Origin: a virus
Length of the DNA: 64,000 bases
Reading direction: 5' to 3' (one strand)
Virus record (IMG/VR): IMGVR_UViG_3300021142_000002
Span: 1-64,000 of that record
Part shown: one piece after another, positions 7,359 to 17,409 of the stretch
Numbering within the stretch: position 1 is the stretch's first letter
Layout: each line of letters begins with the position of its first letter
Made by a program: the position numbers and the translations under genes
Notes under the pieces: model-generated
Seen by the model: only the letters and a program-made list of their open reading frames with translations
Databases searched by the model: none
Told to the model about the DNA's origin: nothing

Positions 7359-10208
7359 ATGAGTACAACCGATATACTCTATCAGAAATTTGAAGACCTA
7401 TTAAATCTATTTAATGTACAAAATACTACATTTAATAGTACGATTGCTGGTTTGCAAACAACCATTAATTCAATACAAGTACCCAATATTCAATCTTTAC
7501 AAAATGCTATTACTACTAAAGAGAGTCTATCTAATAAGGTAGATGCTATTTTATCTAATGTTAATAGCAATGATTATCCATCCACTCTAGGCTTGGTAAA
7601 CTATGTTAGTAGTCTAACAGGTAATTTAAATAATTTACCTAATGGCACATCAACTATTGTTTCAGCTATTAGTTACATTAATTCTCAATTAACTAGTGTA
7701 TTAGCAGCCTATAATGTTTCTACGTCAATGGTTACCTCCATTGATAACATTAACACTACTTTAAATACCTACTTTGCTAATGGTGGTGGAAGCAACGTAA
7801 ACACGAGTAATTTAGTCTCTAATACATCTTTAGCAACTACATTAGCAGGTTATGTAACTTCTAGTGGGTTAACTTCTACACTTTCTAGTTATGCATTAGC
7901 TTCTTCGTTATCTAGTGAGATTACTAACCGCAGCTCTGCGATTACTACATTAAGTAATAGACTAGCTGTGTTTGAATCTGGCAGCAGCGCAATAGGTTCT
8001 TTATCTACATTGACTAATAGCGCATCCAGTATTGTTGCTGCAATAAATAGCATTACTGCTAGTTCAGCCAATTATGTTACCTCTAGTAGCTTATCAACAA
8101 CTTTAGCTAATTATGCTAGCACTAGTTCTTTAGGTAGCTTAGCTTCTGCCTCCACACTGTCTGCAGAAACGGCTAGTCGAACGAATGCGGATACAGCTCT
8201 CAGTAATAGGATTGCTATTTTTGAAACAAGTGGAAATAGTGCTATTGGTTTATTAAGTAATCTAACTGTCAGTGCAACGAGTATTATTTCAGCTATTAAT
8301 TCAGTTAACACTTCTTTAACTTCTGTTAATACAAAGATTGGTACAATGGCTAATTTGCCAGGCGCTACAACCGATTTAGTGAGTGCAATTAACTATGTAT
8401 CCTCTCATGCTTCTGCTAATTTAACCTTTACTAATGGACTAATAAATACCAGTGGTACCGTTACACCTACGTATGGTACAACGGCTGGTACTTTTTGTCA
8501 AGGGAATGATTCTAGATTAAACTATATGAACAGTAGAGTCTTTGTAACCAGTACTCAGCCTAGCACGCCTGTCTTTGGTGATGTATGGATTAATCCAACT
8601 GATCCGAGTACTTTAGTGACTGGACCTGCTGGACCCTCTACTCAAGTATATATTACAGGGGGTTATACTACCTTTACTTATAACCCAAATAATGGTACTA
8701 AATATCCAAGCTCTGTAGCTCCTTATACCTTTGTATTTACAAAAAATGGGGTAGCGGTAAGTTCTTCACTTTATTCAATAGCTTGGGCATTGTCAGATCC
8801 TACGAATAGTTTATTTACAGTGAGTGGATCAACTACAGGCACTAGCTTTGCACCTACTTTAAATAGTACTTTTGATGCGACTAAATGTAATAATGCTATT
8901 ACACTAACTATTACAATGAATGATGGTTCTGGTACTTATGTGGTCACTCAGCCTATTTCCATTACTCAATTAGGAACTAATGGTGCAAATGGCACTAATG
9001 GATCAATAGGTAGTAATGGTGCAGCAGGTCCTACTACTCAGTTATTTATTACTAGTAACACGACTAGCTTTTTATATAATGCAGCAGGCACTAGCTTTGC
9101 ACCTGCCATACAAGCATTTAGTTTTACCTTTACGCAAAATGGAGCTACTGTTAATTCTAGCAATTATACAATAGCTTGGAGTATTCCTAATAGTGCTAAT
9201 AGTTTATTATCGGGTACAAGCACTGCCGCTACGTTTACACCTACATTAGCCAGTAACTTTAACTCAGCTTTAGCAAGTAATGCAGTTAAGCTAGTTATTA
9301 CCATGTCAGATAGTATTACCATTTATCAAGCTATACAACCAATCTCTATTACTCAGGTAGGTGCTACCGGTGCTACAGGACCAGCAGGTGCTTCAGGTGG
9401 TTTTACTAGAACATCCACCACTTTAATGTGTGATTTCATTAGTTCGGTAAATACTACTTTTGCACCCTTTTCTTTGATTAATCAATACGGCAATTACTGG
9501 CAAGGAGCTAGTACAGCTTATATAGACCCTAATCATCCTGGTGTAGTGACTTTAAACTCTGGAACGAGTGGTAATGGAAATGGTATTTGGGCAGATAAGG
9601 AAATAATGATATTTCCTACAGCTAATACCACTAACCCAACAGTTTATACCTATGAAAATCAAGTGATGTTCCCAACTCTACCATCATCTAATGAGATATT
9701 TATTTTTGGTATTTATGATGGTAATACCAGTGGATCTTCTACTAATGGTATTTACTTTAAAAATACAGGCGCTGTATTTACCGGTTATTGTAATCACTCT
9801 GGTAGTCCTTATTTGCCAAACTATAATACAAATGTTCACACATCTACTACTTTTACAGTATCAGCTAATGTCTGGTATACATTCCAGATAGTAATAACGA
9901 CTACTTATCCTAGCGGTGGTGACATGGATATTAGCATTGCCTATAACATTTTAAACAGTAGTGATACTGTAGTATTTACTAATACATTAACACTAGTAGG
10001 TGTGCAAAGTGCTAATGGTGGGGGTAGTACAGTTGCTGCCATTAGAACAGCTAATGGAACAACAGCTGCTGCTTTAGCTCAGTATATACCCAGCACTAAT
10101 GCGATGCCAATGAGAGTTTATTTATCAGCTTACAGTACTTCAACTACCAGCATTGATTACATTGCTTTAGATTATTTATTATATTCAGTTACTAACTTAG
10201 TGAGATAA
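7359..10208 (+). CDS. Tail fibre protein with Ig-like doublet and lectin-like tip
   Basis: The ATG follows TATAAGGAACT. The protein has 949 residues. Residues ~1-110 resemble the N-terminus of the preceding 1639-residue fibre, so both probably dock on the same tail structure. Then come coiled-coil-like repeats (SNRLAVFES, TSIVSAIN) to about residue 380, a VFVTSTQPSTPVFGDVWINPTDP linker region, and two similar ~120-residue beta domains (~425-545 and ~560-675), each preceded by a short collagen-like Gly-X-Y stretch (GTNGANGTNG, GATGATGPAG). The last ~270 residues form a separate beta-rich domain with many aromatics, plausibly carbohydrate-binding. It lies 6 nt upstream of a small conserved protein. 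No catalytic motif was seen. Confidence 0.82.
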   Translation: MSTTDILYQKFEDLLNLFNVQNTTFNSTIAGLQTTINSIQVPNIQSLQNAITTKESLSNKVDAILSNVNSNDYPSTLGLVNYVSSLTGNLNNLPNGTSTIVSAISYINSQLTSVLAAYNVSTSMVTSIDNINTTLNTYFANGGGSNVNTSNLVSNTSLATTLAGYVTSSGLTSTLSSYALASSLSSEITNRSSAITTLSNRLAVFESGSSAIGSLSTLTNSASSIVAAINSITASSANYVTSSSLSTTLANYASTSSLGSLASASTLSAETASRTNADTALSNRIAIFETSGNSAIGLLSNLTVSATSIISAINSVNTSLTSVNTKIGTMANLPGATTDLVSAINYVSSHASANLTFTNGLINTSGTVTPTYGTTAGTFCQGNDSRLNYMNSRVFVTSTQPSTPVFGDVWINPTDPSTLVTGPAGPSTQVYITGGYTTFTYNPNNGTKYPSSVAPYTFVFTKNGVAVSSSLYSIAWALSDPTNSLFTVSGSTTGTSFAPTLNSTFDATKCNNAITLTITMNDGSGTYVVTQPISITQLGTNGANGTNGSIGSNGAAGPTTQLFITSNTTSFLYNAAGTSFAPAIQAFSFTFTQNGATVNSSNYTIAWSIPNSANSLLSGTSTAATFTPTLASNFNSALASNAVKLVITMSDSITIYQAIQPISITQVGATGATGPAGASGGFTRTSTTLMCDFISSVNTTFAPFSLINQYGNYWQGASTAYIDPNHPGVVTLNSGTSGNGNGIWADKEIMIFPTANTTNPTVYTYENQVMFPTLPSSNEIFIFGIYDGNTSGSSTNGIYFKNTGAVFTGYCNHSGSPYLPNYNTNVHTSTTFTVSANVWYTFQIVITTTYPSGGDMDISIAYNILNSSDTVVFTNTLTLVGVQSANGGGSTVAAIRTANGTTAAALAQYIPSTNAMPMRVYLSAYSTSTTSIDYIALDYLLYSVTNLVR

Positions 10209-10213
10209 ACATT

Positions 10214-10696
10214 ATGAATTCAAAATATGATTCTGCTAGAATTGCCTTTGGTACTAAACAAATAGATTGGTTAAATGATAATATTAAATGCGCTGCACTA
10301 TCACCTAGCTATCCAGGCGGTACTATTGCTCTAACTACTCATTCTACCTTTAATGATATTGCTAGTTATGTATTAACGGGCAGTCAGCCTATTATCACAC
10401 TCACTAATAAAGTAACCAGTGTTGGATCATTAGCCGGTGCTTTTTCGTCAGGTCAATTTAACTTTGTAGCGTTATCTGGAAACCAAACCATTGGATTTTT
10501 AGCTATCTTTAAAGATTATAACTTAGCTAATATTAATGGTGCACCACTACAAGGCTCTTATGGCTCTCAAATATTAGCTAACCAAGCTTGCCCATTAATC
10601 GCTTTAATGGATTCAGGGGAAGGTATTGGTGCAGGCACTAATGGGTTTGACATACAGGTAATATGGGATACCACAAAGGGTATTTTTAGATTATAA
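10214..10696 (+). CDS. Small fibre-associated protein
   Basis: This 160-residue protein starts 6 nt after the fibre stop codon, so the two are co-transcribed. It has an N-terminal YDSARIAFGTKQIDWLNDNIK segment, a central beta-rich part with GNQTIGFLAIFKD, and ends with IQVIWDTTKGIFRL. Its shape matches a widespread small phage family encoded next to tail genes, in which a threshold of beta strands ends in a ITVxWDNGxNKIFRL-like tail. The function of that family is not known to me; a fibre accessory or tip protein is inferred from position. No signal peptide or membrane segment. Confidence 0.65.
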   Translation: MNSKYDSARIAFGTKQIDWLNDNIKCAALSPSYPGGTIALTTHSTFNDIASYVLTGSQPIITLTNKVTSVGSLAGAFSSGQFNFVALSGNQTIGFLAIFKDYNLANINGAPLQGSYGSQILANQACPLIALMDSGEGIGAGTNGFDIQVIWDTTKGIFRL

Positions 10697-10721
10697 TTAA
10701 TTTTATTTTTTGGTAGGATTT

Positions 10722-13700
10722 ATGAATTTACTCTTAAACCCAACATCGTTTAATCTGTGGTCTTTTAATAAAACGACAGGTGGTGTACCATGCTTTACTA
10801 TTTATAAGGACATTGCTCAAAATCCATTTGGAACAGATAATTTAGCTGATTTAATAGTACCCGATATTAATGCCTATGGTGGGTTATATGAGGATATCAT
10901 TCTCCAGCCAAACACTACTTATTGGTTTTCTTTTTACACGTATACGCCGATTGGTAAATATGTTAGTTTTAGTTTAAATCTAACTCAAGGTGTTAATAGC
11001 ATTTACTGGGATTCTAATACAGGCACTACAACAACAGCAACCACCAAGTATCTATCTTCACCCACTACTTTTACTCAAGGTAGTGGCTATACACCTTCTT
11101 ATCAAGAAGCTACTTATAACAATGTAACCTTAACTTTAGTCTCTGGTACGCCACCTTCCGTTTATCCCGTTGCCAATATTAAAGTCATTAATGGTAGTGT
11201 TAGTACAGTTACCATTGTAACACCAGTTACCGGCGGTGATAACACAACTATTTATACAGCTACTAGCAATCTATTAGGTGGGACTGGATCTGGATTTACT
11301 TATAGCGCTAGTACCTCCACTATAATAGGTGGAGGCGGTTATACACCTTTATGTACAACTGTTTATCCTAATGTTACTTTAACTTATGTTTCAGGTACTA
11401 TTGTTACTACCCTACCTACGGCTAACATTACAGTGACTGCAGGTAAAGTGGTTAATGTAGCCTTGGTAAATAATCCAGTCGGTGGGGATATTACTACACT
11501 ATATTCAGTAGCGCCTTCTTCTATTGGTGGAACAGGTAGTGGGTTTAGTATTAGTCATTCTGCATTAACTGGATTAACACCTTATACCAGAATAGTTTGG
11601 AATTTGACTACGCCTAGTACTTTTGTTAATACATCCACTACTCGTGTTACTATTAATATTAGTGCGCCTTACCCGCAAATAGCTAATGCCTCTCAAGTCG
11701 TTATTTGGGGCGGGGTACTGGATACTAGTAATACTGGCTATGTTGAAACCAATATGTCTTATGGCATGTTAGGTATGGATGATGATACTGTACTGAGTAA
11801 TACGGTCTCTATTGATTTAAAGGATAGCTCAGGTAATCTGATTACTACACCATTTGATCCAGCTAGGTATAGGGTACATAATTACAATTTATTGCCCTTT
11901 CCAGACTCTTATGATTTAACTAAATGGACTTATACTAAATCTACTCTAAATACAGTCACTGCATTAAATAATTTAGTAGCAGGTAGTGGTTATGCGGACG
12001 GTGTTTATAATAACGTACAATTAGTTTATAACTCAGGTACAGCTGTTACAACATGTCCTGTTGTAAATATTACTGTTTATAATGGATCAGTATCTTCTGT
12101 TACTCTAGTCACTAATGGTTCTGGCATTACGAGCACTACCACTACCTTTACATGCAGTAATACACTGCTTGGAAATAAAGGATCTGGGTTTAGCATAGCA
12201 GTAGGCACGATTGGTTCTCAAGCTGGATTAACTATTACTAATAGTCTATATGAGAATCCTGGTAATACCTCTAAATTAACTAGCCTAGTCGTATCAGATA
12301 CAGGTAGTTATGGCGGTGTTAGTAAAGCTATTACAGTGTCTGCTGGAGCTACCTATACATTAACCTTTAGTGCTAACAGAATAAATCCTAATGGTAGTAG
12401 CTTTGCACTGCGCTTAAGGGTAAGTATTAATAACTTAAGTACTAATCTTTATTTAAATAATACAGCTACCAGTGGATATCAAACCAATTATGATAACTTT
12501 GTAACCGCAGCAACGGCTTGGACTACTTACACTTATACCTATACTGTGCCTGCTAATATTAGCAGTAATGCAGCTACCTTAGTTGTCTATATGACAGGTG
12601 CTACTAGCATTGTGTTTTATGGGTTTAATAATGTCTTAGGTAATGTACCTATTTCTTATTTAGAGCCTTATTTATTTTCATATAACTTTAATGGTTATGG
12701 AATAGATGATGACTCAGCTAGTGATACCCGCTTCCCATCTATTGATTTATACAACTCTAATCATGAGCTAACAACAGTACCTTTTGACCCTTATAGATTA
12801 GCACAGACTACTTACTTAGGGAAAAACTATTTTCCATGGGGAAATACTATCGGTAAGTTAGTTAACAATGCTTTCTTATATACTGTTAATACAAGTGTTG
12901 GAACACAGATCATTAATGACGTAGCGACGCCGCCTGCCGATATTGTTAATAACCCAGCTTACTTAGGCAATGCTGCTGATCTAATACAAGCGCCTAATGA
13001 TCCTACGTTAATTGGTAGTTATTTTAGCACACCTTTATCTTGGAATCTATTGCCTGCTTTAACTATAGGAAAACAATATGTTATTTCCTGTTGGGTAATG
13101 TCTAAGTACTTACCGTTAACAGGAACTATGTCAGTAAGTCCAGGTGGTAATTGGAATACAGGTTTACAGGTTCAAGGCTCTGAAGGTAATTTAGCTGATC
13201 CATCATGGAAAACATTAAATGGTAGTTATTCTATCATTTTACAAAATGATAGTAATAATGCAGGTTTATACAATGACATGGGTATTCCTAATGTAATACC
13301 TACTAATGAGTTATTGTTTACTAAACGAGCTGACCAAATTAGAGCCATTAGTAATAATGGCTCTACTAGTCTGTTAGTACAAGGCTGGACTAATAGTACC
13401 GTTTATGATATCTCTACAGCAACGAGTCTACCTACTGAAATTGCTAATATTAAATCATCTGTTTTAATCTATCAAGAATTAGCGTATGATCCCAATACCA
13501 GTAGCTACAATTATGATCTATGGGCTAAATATGCTGCCGATTACTCGTATGTAAATGGCAATGGAAATACAATTGTTGCATTAGATTCTACTAAACTAGC
13601 TTCTATTACAGCATGGGCTGTTATTTACCCAATGAAAGATGGTACTAAGGTGGTTAAGATATTCCAGTTCTATGGTACCCTATTTGGGGATACCTGGAGA

Positions 13701-16700
13701 TATCAATCTACTCAGGCTTATAGCCTTTATGACTCTGTTAATCAAGATTTAACTAAGCCCGTAGGCTATGGTTTCTTTTTTACCGGTTATTTATCTATTT
13801 ATGGTGGTATTAGGATTTATGATAATAGTAGTAAGACTACACCTACTAATATCAGTATCCTACCCAATGTCTGGACTAGGGTATCTTTACCATTTACAGC
13901 TACTCTACCTATGAATAACTTAACTCATTTTCTAGATAGACCTGGGAATAATGCAGGACCTTTATTTACTCAGAATACTAATTCCTGGACTATTACAGCT
14001 TTTATGCCTACTAATCCAAATGATGGTATTCATACGCCATGGTCACCTTTATACAGTAGTTATTACATCTATGGAATAATGATTAATGAAGGGACTGTGC
14101 CTTCAGTATATTTTCCTGATCCTTATCAGTTATATGCCTATAGCTTTCCAGGTATTGACTCAGAAGTTTATAATAGCTCACATACACTGCAACATGTTAA
14201 TGGCCCTAGCAAGATAACCTCAGGTGGAATATTAGCTGAAGATGAATATCCTCATCATCACATTGGTATAGATGTAGCAGGTTGTAGTTATTATGGAACT
14301 GCTAAAATATTTCTTAATTTAATGAAGTTAAGTAATGCAAGTCCTGTACTCACTGTAAATGATCCAACTGGCACATGGCCTGCTCAGTCGACTACACTCT
14401 GGAGACTCTATAGATCTTTATCGGTTAATAACATTGATACTTCTAGTAATGTATTAGGTACTCGTCTAATATTAAATGGTGTAGTCTTTACTACGGGTTC
14501 AACGACGATGACTTCCCCTAGTAATAATGGTGATAGTTGGTGGAGTTTTGATCCCACTAATTTAGTTAGATTATTAATTGGCACTAATGTGGCCAACAAT
14601 ACTAAAGTAGTTTCTTTTACTGTTAATAACACGACTAACTTGGTTACTTGGGTAGTTGATACTCCCTTTACAGGAAACAGTAGTGGTCAATATGGTATTA
14701 AGGCAGAGCTTATAGATGATTATACTATTTTGAATTTAGATTCAGATGGTTATCCTAGAAACTTACCGGTTGGTTATTATCTATATTCTTTAGTCTATAG
14801 AACAACACCAATATCATTTTTATTATTTTTAAATCCAGTAGCACAGCTGAATCATCCTATTTTACCAACAGGTTATTATACAGTTACTTGGGATGGCGAG
14901 GGCATTGTTGCCTTAGAGACCGATGTAGCTATTTTACCTAAACAGTATCCTGCCACTTTAATATCTTCTACTTCAAATAGTGCCTTATATTACGTCGATA
15001 CCAGTGGTAGTGCTGCCTTTACTACCTATACTAATATTACCTTAAGTTATAGTAGTGGCACACGGCCTTCTGTAATGCCCGTGGCAACACTTTGTGTGGA
15101 TTACTATGCAAAGTATGTATCAGCAGTTTTTGTGACTACAGCGCCTACTGGAGGCGATGCAAATACTGTTTATACAGTAGATAATACTTTAATGGGTGGT
15201 ACTGGAAATGGCTTTATCTGTAAGATAGATACTAGCAATCATAATAAGGTAACTATCCCTTGGGGTGGTCAAAACTATACGGCTAACACCAAGACATCCG
15301 CTAGTTTTAAATACTATAGAGGCTATGATACTAATGGTAATTTAACACTGCAAGGTTATACTGCTTTAAACTCTGAGACAGGTATTTTTACTATCATTAA
15401 AAGTAGTAATCCTAATAACAATGGAAACTATGTTAGAAATATTAAAGTCTTTGAAACTCAATATGCTGATTTAGTTAATGCTGGTGATATTTTTTATCCA
15501 GATTTTATTAATAGATTAGCTGATTTTAAATGCTTAAGATTTCTAGACTGGATGGCAGGTAATAGCTATCAGTACTTAACATCTATTAATAGTTTAACTA
15601 CTGAGTCTCATGTATCATGGGCTAATGGTAATATGGTGCCCTTATCTGTTATTATTGGCTTGTGTAATTTAGTTAAGAAAGATTGCTGGATTAACATACC
15701 CGTTTATTCCTCGGATGGGGATGCTTATTATTGGTATATTGCTAATCTATTTCAAAGTACTTTAGATCCCTCATTAAGACTTTATATTGAATATGGCAAT
15801 GAGCAGTGGAATGGTGGACTAGGACCTGGTTATTGGATTACTCAAGCGGCTACCTTTTATGGGTATGATAGCACTAAGGTATATTCAAATCCACCTAATT
15901 TGCTATGGTATAATCACATGTTTGCATATGCTATTTTATCTCAAAAAGTATTTAATATCTTTGCTAATGTATTTATCGGCTGTAGGAATAAACTCAATCC
16001 TCCAAGACTATGGGATAATCCTAAGAATCAAAAAAGACGATTATTTAGATGTTTAAGTACCATGCAGGGTAGTCAATCCATTACTTCTCAAATATGGTCC
16101 TTTGCATTGCCTTACTGTACTGCGGACTTTAATATTCCGTATGATGTTATTACACCTGCAGGCTATTATGACATTATAGGTGATGCAACAGTTAATGCTA
16201 ATACGTTAGCAGCATCTCCCAATGAGTGGCCTTGGACTAAAGAAGAATTAGAGCCTATCTTTGCAACCTCTTTAAATAATCAGACTAGTCAAGAAACAGC
16301 AGCAGCAATAGGTATTTTATCCAGTACTATTAGCACTGGCAGTAATGGCGTATTAGGTAGAGACAGTACAGGCGATCTATACAGTCCACTTATTTGTATG
16401 TATGAAGGAGGATTCGGTAGTGCCGGACCTAGCCCTTTAATGCTACAAGCTATTATGCAGTTATGCTTTGAAGAAGATGCACCCACTAACACTGTTTATA
16501 ATCTATCATTACAGCAATTTAATTGGTGGACTAATACCATGTTGCCTATGATGAGTAACTGTGATCTAGATGCCGCTGTTTATAACCAATGGGAAAGTAG
16601 TGTACAGTGGGCATCCAGTGGACAATGGGGTTTATCTGATAAGAGCAATTATACTGATACTCAGTATTATCAATTTCCAAGGCCTAGACTCTATAGTCAA

Positions 16701-16892
16701 ACGGCTGGTAGAATGGGAATGCCTACTATTACTATACCTATTTCACCTAGTAATACATATACGAGTAAACCCATGGTCTATGTTAATAATAGCTGGGTTT
16801 ATATGAGTAATTTTTATATGTATAACAATAGCTATTTTGCTAAAGTAGGTGCGCCTTCTTTAAGTTATTGGAATACATTAGTTTGGAAGTAA
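10722..16892 (+). CDS. Giant tail protein with C-terminal glycoside-hydrolase-like domain
   Basis: The ATG is preceded by GGTAGGATTT; an upstream in-frame TTG is less likely. The protein has 2056 residues. The N-terminal half consists of carbohydrate-binding-like beta domains separated by four copies of the GSGYxxGxYxNVxLxYxSG module found in the first fibre (residues ~108-200, 200-285, 413-502, 1410-1507). Residues ~1550-2000 look like a TIM-barrel glycosidase: IEYGNEQWNG places a likely acid/base at Glu1694, and ICMYEGGFG supplies a candidate nucleophile at Glu1895, about 200 residues later as in clan GH-A enzymes. Aromatic residues are plentiful. A tail-associated depolymerase for host capsule or slime is inferred. 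It closes the tail-fibre operon. Confidence 0.75.
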   Translation: MNLLLNPTSFNLWSFNKTTGGVPCFTIYKDIAQNPFGTDNLADLIVPDINAYGGLYEDIILQPNTTYWFSFYTYTPIGKYVSFSLNLTQGVNSIYWDSNTGTTTTATTKYLSSPTTFTQGSGYTPSYQEATYNNVTLTLVSGTPPSVYPVANIKVINGSVSTVTIVTPVTGGDNTTIYTATSNLLGGTGSGFTYSASTSTIIGGGGYTPLCTTVYPNVTLTYVSGTIVTTLPTANITVTAGKVVNVALVNNPVGGDITTLYSVAPSSIGGTGSGFSISHSALTGLTPYTRIVWNLTTPSTFVNTSTTRVTINISAPYPQIANASQVVIWGGVLDTSNTGYVETNMSYGMLGMDDDTVLSNTVSIDLKDSSGNLITTPFDPARYRVHNYNLLPFPDSYDLTKWTYTKSTLNTVTALNNLVAGSGYADGVYNNVQLVYNSGTAVTTCPVVNITVYNGSVSSVTLVTNGSGITSTTTTFTCSNTLLGNKGSGFSIAVGTIGSQAGLTITNSLYENPGNTSKLTSLVVSDTGSYGGVSKAITVSAGATYTLTFSANRINPNGSSFALRLRVSINNLSTNLYLNNTATSGYQTNYDNFVTAATAWTTYTYTYTVPANISSNAATLVVYMTGATSIVFYGFNNVLGNVPISYLEPYLFSYNFNGYGIDDDSASDTRFPSIDLYNSNHELTTVPFDPYRLAQTTYLGKNYFPWGNTIGKLVNNAFLYTVNTSVGTQIINDVATPPADIVNNPAYLGNAADLIQAPNDPTLIGSYFSTPLSWNLLPALTIGKQYVISCWVMSKYLPLTGTMSVSPGGNWNTGLQVQGSEGNLADPSWKTLNGSYSIILQNDSNNAGLYNDMGIPNVIPTNELLFTKRADQIRAISNNGSTSLLVQGWTNSTVYDISTATSLPTEIANIKSSVLIYQELAYDPNTSSYNYDLWAKYAADYSYVNGNGNTIVALDSTKLASITAWAVIYPMKDGTKVVKIFQFYGTLFGDTWRYQSTQAYSLYDSVNQDLTKPVGYGFFFTGYLSIYGGIRIYDNSSKTTPTNISILPNVWTRVSLPFTATLPMNNLTHFLDRPGNNAGPLFTQNTNSWTITAFMPTNPNDGIHTPWSPLYSSYYIYGIMINEGTVPSVYFPDPYQLYAYSFPGIDSEVYNSSHTLQHVNGPSKITSGGILAEDEYPHHHIGIDVAGCSYYGTAKIFLNLMKLSNASPVLTVNDPTGTWPAQSTTLWRLYRSLSVNNIDTSSNVLGTRLILNGVVFTTGSTTMTSPSNNGDSWWSFDPTNLVRLLIGTNVANNTKVVSFTVNNTTNLVTWVVDTPFTGNSSGQYGIKAELIDDYTILNLDSDGYPRNLPVGYYLYSLVYRTTPISFLLFLNPVAQLNHPILPTGYYTVTWDGEGIVALETDVAILPKQYPATLISSTSNSALYYVDTSGSAAFTTYTNITLSYSSGTRPSVMPVATLCVDYYAKYVSAVFVTTAPTGGDANTVYTVDNTLMGGTGNGFICKIDTSNHNKVTIPWGGQNYTANTKTSASFKYYRGYDTNGNLTLQGYTALNSETGIFTIIKSSNPNNNGNYVRNIKVFETQYADLVNAGDIFYPDFINRLADFKCLRFLDWMAGNSYQYLTSINSLTTESHVSWANGNMVPLSVIIGLCNLVKKDCWINIPVYSSDGDAYYWYIANLFQSTLDPSLRLYIEYGNEQWNGGLGPGYWITQAATFYGYDSTKVYSNPPNLLWYNHMFAYAILSQKVFNIFANVFIGCRNKLNPPRLWDNPKNQKRRLFRCLSTMQGSQSITSQIWSFALPYCTADFNIPYDVITPAGYYDIIGDATVNANTLAASPNEWPWTKEELEPIFATSLNNQTSQETAAAIGILSSTISTGSNGVLGRDSTGDLYSPLICMYEGGFGSAGPSPLMLQAIMQLCFEEDAPTNTVYNLSLQQFNWWTNTMLPMMSNCDLDAAVYNQWESSVQWASSGQWGLSDKSNYTDTQYYQFPRPRLYSQTAGRMGMPTITIPISPSNTYTSKPMVYVNNSWVYMSNFYMYNNSYFAKVGAPSLSYWNTLVWK

Positions 16893-16929
16893 TTTGTTTT
16901 AACCTTTAATTACCTGGATATTGAAAAAT

Positions 16930-17343
16930 ATGAAAAAATTTATTAAGCTTATGATTATTGCTAATTTTGTTAATTTTTTAGCAAGTTGTTCAGTAACAGA
17001 TTCTCTAATTAAAAAAGAAGAAGCTTTAATTATCCCAACCATTACAGCTATTAATAAAGTAGCTATTGAAACTATCTGTAGTCAACCAGAAGATACTAGA
17101 GTAGTTGCTTTAGTAAATATGGTTAATTCTGAAATTAAACCTAATACCTTAAGTATAAGTTGTCCACAACAAGTTATTAGTACAGTTAACTTACCTACTT
17201 TAAAACCTTTTTCTAAACTACAGTTAACCGCTATTAAAGGTAGTGTATTAACTTACTGTACTGACCCACTATTAGCTGGGGGCATTTTAACAGAAGTCAA
17301 TACTGTACTCAGCCCAATTAGTGTATCTATTACCTGTAATTAA
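16930..17343 (+). CDS. Small lipoprotein, possible spanin-like lysis protein
   Basis: The chosen start is the ATG of MKKFIKLMI; an in-frame TTG lies three codons upstream. The 137-residue product has a lysine-rich N-terminus, a hydrophobic stretch and an LASC lipobox, predicting lipidation at Cys20 after signal peptidase II cleavage. The mature part has four further cysteines (TICSQ, SISCPQ, TYCTD, SITCN), suggesting disulfides in the periplasm. Two related halves seem present (VNSEIKPNTLSISC and VNTVLSPISVSITC), so it may be an internal duplication. It precedes the transglycosylase by one gene, so an outer-membrane lysis role such as a spanin is possible, but no sequence signature proves it. 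Confidence 0.6.
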   Translation: MKKFIKLMIIANFVNFLASCSVTDSLIKKEEALIIPTITAINKVAIETICSQPEDTRVVALVNMVNSEIKPNTLSISCPQQVISTVNLPTLKPFSKLQLTAIKGSVLTYCTDPLLAGGILTEVNTVLSPISVSITCN

Positions 17344-17353
17344 AATTTATGAG

Positions 17354-17392
17354 GTGAGTTAATACTGTGCCAAAAGGCAGTCTTTAACTCAC
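17354..17392 (+). terminator. Interrupted hairpin after the lipoprotein gene
   Basis: GTGAGTTAA pairs with TTAACTCAC and an inner TGCC pairs with GGCA around an AAAA loop. No long T-run follows, and the next gene starts 17 nt later, so it may be an attenuator or an RNA-processing site and not a full terminator. Confidence 0.5.
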
Positions 17393-17409
17393 TAAATGGG
17401 AATTAATAA

